Source: Nigrospora sphaerica (Eukaryota; Ascomycota; Sordariomycetes; Amphisphaeriales; Apiosporaceae). From it: a stretch of 64,000 nucleotides of DNA. The position numbers and the translations under genes were made by a program. The stretch spans positions 2,658,501 to 2,722,500 of the forward strand of contig JAGVVL010000018.1 in NCBI GenBank assembly GCA_018287875.1, written 5' to 3'. Under the pieces are notes generated by a model. The model searched no databases. It saw only the letters and a list, made by a program, of their open reading frames with translations, and was not told the DNA's origin. This document shows, piece after piece, positions 34,647 to 51,000 of the stretch. The first letter of the stretch is position 1. The number at the start of each line of letters is the position of its first letter.

Positions 34647-37536
34647 ATGGACGAGGATTCTCGCAGCCGCTCCGGCCAGTCCTCGAACAATCCCGAGCCG
34701 CCCTCGACCACGTCGGAGAAGCACCCGGCTCCTTCGCCCACTGCTGCTTCGCAAGAAGCCGCCAATGCCCAGGCCAATAAGAGGCGGCGCGGCCTCGGCG
34801 TCGTGACCCCCAACGCCTGCACCGAGTGTCGCAAGAAGCGCGCCAAGGTTAGAATGTCCCTCTCTCGCCCCAGCGCTCCCCAGCACCGCCTTCACCTCCG
34901 CCGCCCTGCCGCCTACCGCCCCTCCTACTGACATTGCGGCGCAGTGCGATGGAAAGCGACCCTGCGGCCGCTGCAAGGCGCAAAAAGACGTCGAGTGTGT
35001 CTACGAGGTCCCGGTGCGCCAGTCCAAGGAGAACCTACGGAGCGAGATCGACCAGCTCCGCCGCCGGCAACGTCAGAACGATTCCGTACTCTCGGCTTTG
35101 GTGCGACCCGAGCTGTGGGAGGACGTGCTCGCGAGGCTGCGCAACGGCCAGAGCATCGAGACCATATCCGAATGGGTCAATGGGGCGCTCCCGTCGGCTG
35201 GCGGCACCTTGCCGCCCATCTCGACCTTCGAGCAGACCTCGTCCTTCGGCACGACGCTGCCTCACCCCATGCCCAAGCAGGGTGCGTCCGGTGTAACGCT
35301 GCCGCCGCTCTCGGGCATGGGTTACGGCTCCACGCTCAGCGCCGCCGGTGGCTTCGGGTCCATGGGGCATTCAGGGACCACGGGCAACACACAGCCAGCC
35401 AAATACGAGTACGAACAGAACAGCCCGTGGGCGCTTTCCTCTCAGAGTCAAACCCATTCGAATCGGAGCAACTCCCACTCGGACCTCATGCAATGGACGG
35501 CTGCCGACCCGGCGCCGCATACCCGCGTCGGCTCTTGGATTCAGTCACAGCAATCGCCCTCGTCGGACGAGTCCCGGCACCGGGGGTTCGAGCAGGTATT
35601 TGCGCCGTTCGATTCTGCGCGGATGAAGGTGCCGCCGGCCATTTGGACCAATGTCACCACCGACACCGCCTTGGTCCAGCATCTGCTGGCTCTTTACTTC
35701 TGCTGGGAGTACCCGACCTTCGCCTCGCTCAGCAAGGAGCACTTTCTGAAGGACTTTTTGGATGGTCGGTATAGGTATTGCTCACCTATACTAGTCAACG
35801 CGCTGCTTGCTCTCGGGTGCCGCTTCTCGACGCAACCCAACACTCGCGCCAATCCTGACGACCCGTACACGTCGGGCGATCACTTCTTCAAGGAATCGTT
35901 GAGGCTCATGTACCGTGAAACCAACCACCATAATTTAACGACGATCCAGGCGCTGGGTATCATGTCGATCCGGGAGGCGAGCTGTGGGCGAGATTCTGAA
36001 AGTTGGTACTATGCAGGGCAGAGCGTGCGCCTGGCCACCGAGATGGGTCTGCACCACCTCGACGGACACGGCGACGAGGACGAGATGGCCGTGCAGGCCG
36101 CCACCTTCTGGGGTGCCTTTGCGCTGGACCACGCCTGGTCCTTGGCAACGGGCTCTCTCCCGCAGTGCTCCTGTTTCCCCCACCTCCCCCCGAAGCCGGC
36201 CATTATTGATGATATTGAGGCGTCGCTTTGGGTGCCCTACACGGATGACGGTAAGCACCTGGTTCCCGAGGGGCCCCCGCCCGCCCTTCGAGGGTTTGTT
36301 GACATGTGGCGATTAGGTTCTGACTGTTTAGGCGCTCCTCTGCAACGATCTTGCGAGCAACCGTCAAACGTACGGTCCGTGTACAAGTGTTTCTGCGAGC
36401 TGAGCGAGCTGGTGCACCAGTCGCTCTACGTGCTGCATTCGCCCGGCCGGCCCGTCAGCAGCCGCGACCTATTGAACATATACACGCAGTATCTCAACTG
36501 GTACGACCGGATACCCGAGGTCCTCCGCCTGGGGCACAATTTCACCCCGGCGGTGTTGTTTGCCCACATGTATTATCATTTTGCCATCTTGCTCCTTTTT
36601 CGACCCCTGATCAAGTTGCGCATCATTGGGTCCAGCATCCTGCCCCGGGACGTCTGTTCGCAGGCTGCCGACGCCATCCAGGGCTTGTTGCGTTCCTACT
36701 CGCAGCTATACACACTGCGGCGCACCCCCTCTTTCGTGCCGTACTTTGTGCTGACCTCAACCATCATGCACCTTGCCATTGGTGCTTCGGACCTGCCGGA
36801 GCCGACGTCGCCAGCTGCCGCATCTACCACCTCGACAGCCAAGCCGGAAGAGCGGGATCTGCCGCATGGACATCCCAAGAACGCCTCCTTCTCAGGTTCT
36901 AGCAGAGAAGCCTCCTCGCCAGACAACACAGGAACCTCGTCCAAGCTCAATCCTCGGGTGACCGAGTCGCTACGACAGGGCATCGCTGACCTGGCTGAGA
37001 TGGCACCCTGCCACCACTTTGCCGAGCAGGCTCTCAACATTCTTCGTTACCTGGCAAAGAAATGGAACATCGAGATCGCCATACCCCGGGATATGGAGGT
37101 GTCGAATGATGCTGCCGATAACCTAGTGCGGCTAAAGACGAACAGCATGAACTTTTTTGCCCCGATGATTGTTGAAGACGACTTCGTCTGCAAGTGGGGA
37201 AGTCGCAACGTCTTGGAGAACGGCGCGACCCAAGGGCCCAAGGTTGGGCCGGCGGCGTCTACACCACCGCCACAAACAGCGACCGAGAACGGCGAATCGT
37301 CTTCGTCCTCGAAACGCCCTGTGCCGCAAGATGGCGACGACTCGGGCATGGGAGGCGTGGAGAACACAGGAACAACAGATGAACAGGCACCCCAAGAAGG
37401 GGTGCTCACCGACGGTCCCGCTTTGAAACACCTGAAAAGCACCGAGAATCCTTTGTTTTGGCCTTTCCCTATGCAGGGCCGGCCCATGGTATCCACGGGA
37501 GAGTTGCTGGAGGAGGCAGGTTTCGCGCCACTGTGA
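34647..37536 (+). CDS. Zn2Cys6 transcription factor (NirA/Nit-4-like family)
   Basis: Three exons, 34647-34847, 34945-36250 and 36332-37536, encode 903 residues. The DNA-binding zinc cluster is C58-X2-C61-X6-C68-X5-C74-X2-C77-X7-C85, split by the first intron exactly before C68. A basic KRRR lies just upstream, and a short coiled coil (ENLRSEIDQLRRRQRQND) follows, typical of dimerising members. A Ser/Thr/Gly-rich linker leads to the fungal-specific regulatory domain at about residues 296-475 and on (ALYFCWEYPTFASLSKEHFL, EASCGRDSESWYYAGQSVRL, ATFWGAFALDHAWSLATG). The block VPYTDDGAPL is restored only when the 81-nt second intron (GTAAGC...CTGAC...TTTAG) is removed. The protein ends with NPLFWPFPMQGRP. 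Family resemblance is to NirA/Nit-4-type nuclear regulators, but the zinc cluster differs from theirs, so nitrate control should not be assumed. Target genes are unknown. Confidence 0.92.
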
Positions 37537-38583
37537 TCATGCTCGCTGGGAAGCTGTACACACGCTACGCCCAAAAGCGGCGCGGTCTTGCATTATCGGC
37601 ATGCACCACAGCTAACTGATAGTACGGCAAAGTGGTGCACGGCGTTAGGGAGGTTTGACAACTAAAAAGGGATGCGCATTTAGGTCCAGTTTCCGGTACG
37701 GAGAGGCCGCGGGCTTGCGCAGACCACACAAAGAAGCGAACCGGCGGTGGGAAGGCCAGACAAGAGGGACGGGAACCATGTCACTACGTTATCAGACATC
37801 AAGGGCTCTTTTACTTTACTGCCCGACAGTGCGGAAGTTTCCCCCAGAATCCACCTCTCGTCAATTTTGCCGGCCGGGACCCAAGGCGGGTTTGAAAGCG
37901 GACCGGTCCGGGGCTTGACGACAGGCGTCGTGGTCTTGAGGAATTTCATGATGATGGCAATGATGACGACGACGACGACGACGACGACGGCGCCCGGATC
38001 GGATGCAATCATCATAAATGGACGGAGATACCCCTGGAGGCTGCGTTGCCAACTGTTTGCTCATTCACACTGCTACTTCTTTCCTTTTCTCGCTCGTGCT
38101 TCTCGACGAACCGCCTCGTGACTGAAACCTATCCTCGCATATCGGACAGCACTACCTTCCCCCGTACAGAGCCATAGTCCGGCTGGCGATCGTTGTCGTA
38201 TCCTGCGTTCGCCAGCCGGTACCGGGGTAGGTTTTGCAACTTTCAAAATACGCGTTCGAGCACAGGGCGAAGCCAGGCAGTTACATGATTCAACTACATG
38301 TGCTTAACAAAGGGCGACCAATGCCAGTCGGGTGTATTCTGAAGTTAGGAATAAACTAAGCCGAGCCCCCTTCCCAACGTCGCGCCCTCGAGTTCTTCCT
38401 GGCTCGTGCAGCTACGCCTAGGATGAAGCATGGATACAGGACGCCTTCCGAGTCTCCGCGCATCACTTCCAGGTACGAACAAATAGATTCGGCGCGTGGG
38501 TAGCAGCGACCTAGTACCACGGCGGAAAGAAGACGTAGCTCTACTACACATCCTCCCCATTTTCCCCATGCCTCGTGGCCACT
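37537..38583. other. Convergent intergenic region
   Basis: Lies between the 3' ends of the Zn2Cys6 gene and the Brr6/Brl1-like gene. Apart from a GAC microsatellite nothing is recognised. Confidence 0.6.
37965..37988. repeat. (GAC)8 microsatellite
   Basis: Eight exact GAC units between two convergent genes, outside any assigned coding region. Confidence 0.9.
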
Positions 38584-40189
38584 TCAATACCGCTTGGACG
38601 GGCTCCGGGATTTGGTGGGGCTCCGGCTGGTTCGGTGGTCTTTGATGGGGCTCCTCCACCTCGCCGGCGTGCCGTAGGATGCCGACAGCAGGAGACTCGA
38701 GTCATCCAGCGACGCGTCGGTGCCGGGCGTGTCATCGTCGTCGCGCAGGTACGCGTAGGCCTTGCGATGCGGCGTCCGCGGGGTCTGTCCATACATGTAA
38801 GGATGTCGGGAGGGTTGCGGCGCCAGGGGCGCTGGAGGGAAGCTGGGCGGCGGGCTGCTCTTGAACAGCGTCACGCCGCTCGTGCACATGATGAGTACCA
38901 AGAAGAAGAAAGCAACCTGTCGGGGAGTTGAATCAGCAATTCGAAGCGCCAATAAAAAGGGGACGTGAACAGGCTTACCATGGTCTTCCAGTGCATGGCC
39001 TCGAAAATATTATTGAAGATCTCGACAATGTTCTTTGCGCCGGAGCGCAGCGGGTACTTCTCGTCGGGATCCTGGTGCATGCAGGTTTCCCACTCCTCGC
39101 ACATGGTTCGTAGGCCGGGCAAGGGACCGTCGGGCGGCCCACAGCGGTTGTCGGTATACTCCTTGGCACACTTGGCCATGGTGTCGAAGAGGGCGCTCCG
39201 CTCCGACATGTGCGTCATGTCGAGCTCGCTGCGGAAACCCTGGATAACCCACCACAGTATATAGCTGACGACGCCGAGGACGGCGGCATTGAACAGAAGG
39301 TTGAGCCAGTATCCCAGGATGTGCGGCGCGGTGGGGTGCTTCTGGATGGTTGTCAGGAACCCCGCGAACCAGCCTGTGCTGTGGACGCGATCAGCACGGC
39401 GCTTCGGATGCTCGTTCGGTTGGTAGGTGCTGTCGTCCGAGTCCGGGCTGTCCGACTCGTCCCACTCGTCCGAGTGCCGGTAGGGCAGGCGGAAACCGCT
39501 GATGTCTTTATCATCGGCGCGTCTCCTCCGTTTGCGCACTTTGTCGCGGCTGCCGAACATGGGCCGGGCAATGTCGCCTTTGCCCGGGGACCGCCTCATC
39601 GAGTTCATCAAGGCCCGGTTTCGGATGGGGGAAATGTTCACGTGGCGGAGGCTGAAAGAGCTGTCCAATTCGGGGGTGTCGGTGATATCAGTGAGGGCCG
39701 AGAGGTCAGTAACATCCGGGCTGGACTCGGCAGGCGACGCTTCCGAGAGCGTGTCCAGATCAAACTTTCTCGGCGTAGTAAAGGCTGGGTTGCGGAAGGG
39801 CGGGGCCGTGTTGGTCCGCTGTATGGGGTTCTGCGAAGACGGGTACGCGAATATCGAGCGAGGGGCCAGGTTCGGAGTGTTGGCTAGCGGTTTGCTGGGG
39901 GTGCTCTGTGTACGTGACAGTGGACTGGGCTGACTGGGCTGGCTGGACGACTCGGGCGGCGGCGCTGTTGAGGCGCCAAAGGCCGTGTCTGCGCGGGAGA
40001 AGACACGCTGGTTAGCAAGCGGCCTGGCGACGAAGGGGCGCAACATGAAGCCCGAGGCATCCTGTTACAAGGCGACCTACTCGACTTGTTCCCATTCTTG
40101 ATGGAGTGCACAAAGGGGCTGGTGGGATCCATGGGACCCTGGTTCTGGTATTCCCATTCCATATGCGACTCGAATGTGCGCCGCTCCAT
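38584..40189 (-). CDS. brl1: Brr6/Brl1-like nuclear envelope protein
   Basis: Three exons, 40189-40081, 39988-38979 and 38916-38584, give 483 residues. The N-terminal ~255 residues are disordered and Ser/Pro-rich with a basic cluster KVRKRRRR. A first membrane helix (residues ~260-288, YWLNLLFNAAVLGVVSYILW) and a second (374-391, VAFFFLVLIMCTSGVTLF) flank a lumenal domain with four cysteines, C310, C319, C333 and C339 (KCAKEYTDNRC, MCEEWETC). That four-cysteine, two-helix layout is the Brr6/Brl1 signature; in yeasts these proteins sit in the inner nuclear membrane and help fuse the membranes during nuclear pore assembly and keep lipid balance. The C-terminal tail is Ser/Pro/Arg-rich. Fungi of this group usually carry one protein covering both yeast paralogues, so the symbol is approximate. 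It is divergent from iws1 with 1.1 kb between start codons. Confidence 0.9.
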
Positions 40190-41287
40190 AGCAGCGGCGG
40201 GTAGAGGGAGAAGGAGGGGGAACGGCGATGCTGTCACAGCGAGCCAGTTCCGGGTGGTCGATTTCAGGAAATCCAAGCAACAAGATGATGACACATGGAG
40301 GCAGTTGACTAGCAACCGTTGTGGCGTAGGTATAGACCAAGGTGCAAAAAGGCAAGCGACGGGCACAATGAATACACGGCGGACGGAAGCGACGAGGCGC
40401 GGCGGGAAGAAGGCTTCGACGATGCAACCGCTAGGGTTTTCCACCAAGGCGAAGCTTGGATCGAAGGGGACGAGACGGGTCTTGAAGGTGGATGCGGAGG
40501 CTCGGGGAAGCCGGCGTCGGGCAAAATCGATAGGGCGGTTGGTTGTTTACTTCTTCTTATGTGAAGAAGTACCTGCATCTATTTCTCGTCTGGCAGTAGT
40601 GCTTCTTGCGAGGCGCCTGGGCAGGGTAGTCGTCGCAGCGGCAGATCGGGGAATAGCGAGTCGTCAAAGTAAACAAAGCCGCCAACGCCATGTGTTTTTC
40701 CCGCTGTCGTTACCTACGCATTACGCTCTGCGGATCGAGGTACCGGGCAACGCAGCTGCAAGCTTTCCCTAGGGCCCCGTACACGCACATAACGATGCAA
40801 TCCACGTTATCGAGGTACCAGGTACATCATGCATCCAATCAACGCCCCGGGCTCCACGAGAAGACGCTCGGGCCACTGACAAGCGCAGCCGCAGTAGGGA
40901 GTACATGGGTACAACAATAACCTCGAGCTGGAGAGAGACCAGCAGACAATCGATAACGTTTGGATCGCATCCAGTTTGGGGGGCCGTTAATTCCAAAAGC
41001 AACCGATCCATCAGCCGCCTCCAGCTCCAGACAGCGAGACCCGCGGAAACAACAAGAGGCATCGCTGCTGAGCTTCCATTTCCTCCCATCCCTTTGATCC
41101 CTCAGCTGCCCTCCAGCTTGTAATTGTGACCCAGGGCTACTGCCACTACAGCCTTTCCTCTCCCTCTCCCGGGTACGCCTCGTACTCGAGCCTGCCAGCC
41201 TCCCATTTCAGGCTTTCCACCTTCCACCTTCACCCGCCACGCTCGACCCATTCATCCTCTCCTCCACCTACCTACACCACAAACACA
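40190..41287. promoter_or_regulatory. Divergent promoter region, brl1-like and iws1
   Basis: About 1.1 kb separates two start codons pointing away from each other, so both promoters lie here. The right part, just before iws1, is C/T-rich (41130-41285) like fungal transcription start regions. No clear TATA box was seen on either side, in keeping with housekeeping genes. Confidence 0.65.
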
Positions 41288-42627
41288 ATGTCGGATGTCG
41301 AGGCCGCATCCGCCGGCGCGCAGCCCGAGAGCCTGCACGTCGAGGAGACAGACGACCAGCCGAAGGAATTGGGCGACTACGATGTCGCTGATGCCGGCGA
41401 CTCGGACAAAGACTCGGACGCCCTATCCGAGGTCGACGAGGACCAGTTTGACGAATACGACCCGGCCGCCGCGAGAATCGAGGAGAAGCCCGTCGAGATC
41501 GACGAGGACGTCGCCAGGACCCTGAAGGCGGGCAAGCGGAAGGGCCAGGCAATCAAGAAGCCCAAGGAGGGCCGGCGCGACAAGAAACGACCCCGTGGGC
41601 GCGAATACGACGAAGAAAACGACGGTGCCGACGGGGAGATACTGACGGGAAAGCGGCGCAAAGCCGGCGTGGCCACCGGCGGCAAGCGCAAATCGCCCGA
41701 GCCCGAGAACGATGAGCACCTGACGCCCGAGGAGAGACGGCGAAGAGCCATCGAACGCGCCGCGAGCAAGGACGTCAAGAAGCCTTCGACCCGGCGACGG
41801 AAGAAGGACGATATCGACCTCGAGGCTGAAATCGACGAGTTGCTCAGCGAACTCAAAGTGCGTATGGAGGAAGCCTGCCGCGCTGATAACGCTGCCCGTA
41901 TGAATGGCCAGCCCGCTATCCACAAGCTGAAACTCCTTCCCGACGTCATGTCGGTTCTGAACCGCAACAACCAGCAAGCCGCTATTGTCGACCCCGATTC
42001 CAACTTCCTCCAGCACGTCAAGTTCTTCCTCGAGCCTCTGAGCGATGGCTCCCTGCCCGCCTACACCATCCAACGCGATGTCTTCACCGCCCTCACGCGA
42101 CTTCCTATTGAGAAGGAGACGCTTCTGGCCAGCGAGATCGGCAAGGTGGTCCTGTTCTACACCAAGAGCAAGAAGCCCGAGGTGGGCATTAAGCGCATGG
42201 CCGAGAGACTGCTGGGAGACTGGAGCCGGCCCATCTTGAACCGGACCGACGACTACAAGAAGCGCCATATCCAGACGCGCGAGTTCGACTACCAGTACGC
42301 TATCACCTCAACATTCCCGTCTGGGCACTTACTAACTACGCAAACTACAGGACTGCCAAGCTCCAACAGGCCGCCGGAGCCTCGCAGTTCACCCTCAGCC
42401 AGCGGCCGGCCGTCAGCTCGCAGCAGTCGCAGCGGGAGGCCGAGCGAGAGCGCATCCTGGCCCCCGCCGTCACGAGCAACCGCGCCCGCGTCGTCGGCCT
42501 GCCCTCGTCGTACAGCGTGGCGCCCAAGAGTACCTTTGACGCCTCGCGCGGCCCCGAGCACCGGCCCATCGGCGCCAGCGGCGAGGCCGCCTTCCGAAAG
42601 ATCGCCTTCAAGCCCAAGAAGAAGTAA
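41288..42627 (+). CDS. iws1: Transcription elongation factor Iws1/Spn1
   Basis: Two exons, 41288-42294 and 42351-42627, separated by a 56-nt intron (GTACGC donor, ACTAAC branch site, CTACAG acceptor), give 427 residues. The first ~170 residues are acidic and lysine-rich and disordered (DVADAGDSDKDSDALSEVDE; KRRKAGVATGGKRK). Residues ~180-326 form the TFIIS N-terminal-like (LW) helical domain: IHKLKLLPDVMSVLNRNN, FLEPLSDGSLPAYTIQRDV, GIKRMAERLLGDWSRPILNR. Iws1 binds Spt6 and the elongating RNA polymerase II complex and links it to histone methylation and mRNA export. The C-terminal tail ends FRKIAFKPKKK, the usual ending of fungal orthologues, which supports the second exon. Reading through the intron would give an unrelated tail. 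Start is the first ATG of the acidic region, in an ACAATG context. Confidence 0.95.
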
Positions 42628-43790
42628 TGATGTCCCGAGCGAGACCTCCCTTGCCGGTCTGATTTCGCACCTTTTGATGATTTTTCCCCCCCTTCTCGTG
42701 GAAAGCACGGGACACATCGTGTCCCATGGCGTTTGCGGCGTTTGATCATGTCTCCGGGTGGTGAAATGAATAAACCCCCGGCCACTCGGGAAGGAAGTAG
42801 GGGGGATGCTCTTTGTGTGTACGATAATGCACGGGGTGTTTCCCGCGCCCTGCCTGGCCACCCTTTAGCAAACCCACCAGACCAAGCCATGGAATGGGGA
42901 AAGGGATGGCGGATTCTCAGGGTTACAGTTCGCAGCTCCTTAGAAGAATACCCCCCATAAAAGACGAGCCTCCATTATCTCTTCCAAAGTGGCCCAAGAC
43001 AACTGATATGACTTCCACAGTATGTCGCAAGTAAAAAGTTTCAACTGTTGGACGGGCATCTCCCATTTGTAGCCCATCGAGGAGAGGCAGCTGGTACAAT
43101 TATCCCGTTTTGGTATTGAAAGAACCGGAACCCAAGGTCATGAAATGCTTGCTTGGAAGCATCTGCCGTACAGCCAACTCCTATAATCACCAGCAGGCTA
43201 GGCAAGAAAAAGAACACGCGACCCCCTTTATTGCTGCCAAGCCTTGTGGCTTTACGGGAGAGGCTCCAAGACAAGACATGTGGCGAGGAAAAATGAATTA
43301 ATCTATCATCATCGCTGAATGCAAGTGTATTTTCATGTGCGTATTCCGTCTCTTCCCTGCGTCGTCATTGCATGGCCGGAAACGTCCCCCCGAGCCAAAC
43401 CCGAGAGGACTGGCACACAAACCCCCGTCTTCTGTAGATACGCCGTTCGCTGACATGACACACAACAACTCGCTAGGCAGCACAATCCGCCGTCTCGCAT
43501 GTCAAGGACGGAGCCAAATAAACAGACCACTCTGCTCCCTGGGCGCAAGTCCAAGAATGCCAAGCCTCTATATCCATTGGCCCGGAGCCCATCGAGTCAC
43601 AAGCAATCAAGGCTCCGCCCGCCAAACCACTCCCACCGCCACACCAGACCAGCAACATGGCAACAAGTGGATCAAGCGAGTGCGACCTTTCGCATCACGG
43701 TCGGCGTTCTCGAGCATGTCATGGACCAGAGCCGTGTTTGAACAGTCCACCCTCGTCGAGGCGAGTGGCTTCGCACCCGGTGGAGAGCGA
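42628..43790. other. Convergent intergenic region
   Basis: Separates the 3' ends of iws1 and the SR-protein kinase gene. Short frames only; no RNA gene or repeat recognised. Confidence 0.6.
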
Positions 43791-47749
<3,959 letters not shown>

Positions 47750-48016
47750 TTACTCGGGCGCCGGGCCTTCGGTGGTGATGATGGGCTTCAGGCCGTCCTT
47801 CTTGCGTTTCTTGTTCACCACAGAGCTCCCGTTGGCACCAGCCATCAACGGGGGCTCGCCGGGGGTCAGAGGGGACGACTGGGCCGTCGGGGTCGTCGTG
47901 GATGTGCTTGTGGGCGTCGACGTCTCTCCTGCGGCGTCCGACGTCGTAGGCGCAACTGGCGCCGTCGCCGACGCCGGCGGCCTCGCGTGGGCTGGGTTCG
48001 CGCCTCCGTTCATCAT
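47750..48016 (-). CDS. Small hypothetical protein, low complexity with basic tail
   Basis: An 88-codon frame from MMNGGANPA to a stop at 47750. It is rich in Ser, Thr, Pro and Ala in the middle (PTSTSTTTPTAQSS) and ends in a more conserved-looking basic segment, NKKRKKDGLKPIITTE. I do not recognise the protein. The apparent stop overlaps a perfect 5' splice site (GA|GTAAGT), so this may be only the first exon of a longer gene whose remaining exons lie between 46.9 and 47.7 kb. Another in-frame ATG lies 63 bases upstream, within a weaker context. Low complexity makes a chance frame possible too. Confidence 0.4.
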   Translation of the reverse strand: MMNGGANPAHARPPASATAPVAPTTSDAAGETSTPTSTSTTTPTAQSSPLTPGEPPLMAGANGSSVVNKKRKKDGLKPIITTEGPAPE

Positions 48017-51000
48017 GACCGCTCGTCTGGGTGGGTGGGCAAAAGTAAACGAAAGGCCCGAGAGTCTATTTGGCTGCAATCGATGCCGCTGAGCGCGATC
48101 TGCGGGCGTGTCGCGAGACTTAGGTTAGGCCTAGCTCAGTATGCGTTGCGATGCGATGCGAGTGGTATGCGCGGTTCGGGCGAGGTATGTCTTTGCCTTG
48201 GTGTTCCGCCTGTCGCTTTGCCTTTCGCTCCGTCTGCTCGTTGTTCTTTTCCGCTCGCGGCCTCTGCCTCGTCTTGGCGCCGGGTCTCTGCGAAGAGCGT
48301 GTTTGCGACGGTCAGTCGAGCAGGCTCGTCAGGTCATGAAAGTATGCGCGCAAGTAGGTATGCAGATCCGTATGGGCGTATGCAGTAGTAGTAGGTACTC
48401 CGTACAGGATAGAGAGGACCGAACAGCTTGATGATGAGATGGTGCAGCGCGCGCTTCGTGTCGGGCCTGCTTAAAGACGGGCCCGACTTGAGCTTCGGGC
48501 GTGGGCTTGGGCTTGGGGCTTAGAAGTGGGCAAGCGTCTGGGGGTGCAACGGGCCAAGGATAGAGCGCACGGAAACAAGGCGGCCACCTTCCACCTTCCA
48601 CCTTCGAGCACGATCCAGAGTCTAGACCTCGTACCTGGTCCTAAAAAGCCCGTAGCCCGTGTGCAGTTCCGGGTTGGGCGGGACGAACGCGACTAATCTA
48701 CGCTCGATAGAGCAACCGACGCGCAAAGTCGTAAAGGAGCTTGTCTCGAACTACTGAGTGGATGGCGGGATGGCGGGCGAGGAATGGCGGGCAGCGGAGA
48801 GGCTGAACGATGATGGTCAAAATGTCTCTGGCTGGGCGGGAGGCGGGTCGGAAGCTTGGAACGTCATGGACTACCGTGGCCCAGGTTCAAGACTTTACCA
48901 ACCTCGTCGTCGATCCCAGCGCCAAGGCCAAGGTGATACGACCTGCGGGTGGAAAGAACAGCAGCCGGGCTAGAAACGGCTGGGCGCATGGGTTATTCTT
49001 TCTACGGGCGGCAGTCCCGACTGGGAAGAGGACGCTCAAGGACGTTCGCAGAACAGGCAGGGGTAAGACGTCGGTCTGTCTGTACATGATGGAACGCGCA
49101 AACGTATAGGATGAAGGTCTCTTCCCAGGACGAATAGCTGCCGATGCCTCATTGGCCCCAAGCCAAGGTATCGCCGAATGCCCGCTAGGCTTGGTGCTGT
49201 CCACGACCCGAGACCGGGTCCGAGATGGCCTCGAGATTTACCATCGGTTCCCATGGCCGCCATGCCATCCCCATGCCATGTCTCTCACATCGGATGTACA
49301 TCGTAGACCGCCTTGTGTTCCTCCCAGCCAACGCAGCTTCCAATCACGGCGCGCCAAAAGAGCGCCTGTCTCGCCCGCTATGGAACGCGCCATCACGCGT
49401 AGATGGTATAGCATGGAATTCCCATTTCCCATACCCCACGTGGTCTGATGAGAAGGTCACCGGTAACCGTGACGGATGGCGCCGTTCAAACAAACACTCC
49501 CGTCGCCTTGTCTCGCATCATATTTCACGATTGGGGAGCAGGCCTATCGGAATGACGAACAGCGGTTACTCGGGCAACTTGTACCGAACGTTCCCAGATG
49601 TCGTTAAAGGCAGATGTCCTCTCGGTTTGTCCGTCTCACCAGCAGCATGCGGGTCTTTTTTGGAACAGGAAAGCTGACCATTGGCGGTGGCGGGTCTGTT
49701 CAGCTACCTATCTCCCGTCTGGGTGTGCGCGCGCGTAGACGGTATAAAATTTCCAGGGTAAGAGGCAGTGCTACCAGGTAGATGCTCCCGAGAAATTCAC
49801 CTTGTACGATGGGATAGAAGCCCCCTCGCGAGTGGTCCCGATCCCATGGGAGAATCCTTGCGTCGCGCTCGCTCGAAGATACAGTGCATAACCGCACAAT
49901 ATTCCCACCACCCGGTATCCCGGAGGCGACGAGGCTTCTTCCCCTTCCCTCCTCTTTTCTTTAGGCTCTGCGTCGCATTCGAGAAGGCCCCATGCTCAGC
50001 TGCTGTATTCCATCCAATCTTCGTATGCATCCCATCCCAATGGACGGGTCCCGTATTGCCGCCTAAAGCCATGGGGCTGCAATTGCGTCATTACTGGTGG
50101 CTGCAGGTGGGTTAGCGGGGTTGATTAGCGGCCTTGCTCAACCCCACTTCCGGCTCCGTGTATCTAATGCACGGGCACCCGAGTTTACCAACCTGCTTCT
50201 ATGAGATGTGCTACATACGTATAGCTTGTATTGTCTCTATCACAATTCAGCCCTATCTTCGACTGTGCATTGCGGCGCCAGGCATATGTAAGCATCGTTG
50301 CCAAGCAGATGGGAAACCGTCTTGGTCAATGCGAAATGGTGCGTACGGAGGCTGTTCACACCTGTCCTTCTTACTGGCAACCTGCCCGCACTTGACCTCG
50401 AAGGACTCGGTTAACGGTTGTGGCGTTCCATACAGCGTGGAAAGAGGAGTAAACCGAGATTTATCTGCTCTTTCACATAGAAGGGGAATGAGACGTAAAA
50501 GCACACTTTTGTGATTCGGGTGTATGTTATGACTCTCCTTCTCTGTGCTAACCGTCTGGTTTGCGGTCCATGTTGTCCACAGCCCTTCCAACAGAACGCC
50601 CTCTCATGGCTCCCAGCATGTCCACCACAAGTATGCTAAGCCTATACACACGAAGTGGTTTGCATCCACGGAGGCAAGGGAGTATGGATAACGGACGTGG
50701 AATCCGTCTCCTTTAGCAATGCTCCATGCTGAACTCGGTATAGGCCTCCGTAGTCCATACGCTTAGAAAAGACGCATCTTCCACCTCGAATCTGCTGCAT
50801 CGCAGGATAAGCAGGCGTCCACCGTTGGATGTAGCAGTTCTGATAGGTAGAGTGAAAATATTTTAAATTCCACAGTTTCGCCGCATTTCCACGGCCGTTC
50901 TCTTGTCCTATGCCAAAAAGCTGATCTATAATCGAGAACTCCTCCGCGTCGCAAGAGCCCCTGAGTCCTGAGTCTGGGTCTTGAATCCATGTGCGCCCCC

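Noticed and set aside
34944..35774. 276-codon plus frame overlapping the Zn2Cys6 gene
   Set aside because: Out-of-frame shadow; the zinc cluster and regulatory domain are in the frame starting at 34945 after splicing.
35014..37536. Identification of the Zn2Cys6 protein as the xylanase regulator XlnR/Xyr1
   Set aside because: Its zinc cluster (ACTECRKKRAKCDGKRPCGR) and its C-terminal half do not fit that family; a NirA/Nit-4-like family fit is better, without functional transfer.
42289..42890. Two minus-strand frames of 181-190 codons
   Set aside because: Antisense to the last exon of iws1, whose ending FRKIAFKPKKK is conserved; the antisense frames have no family resemblance.
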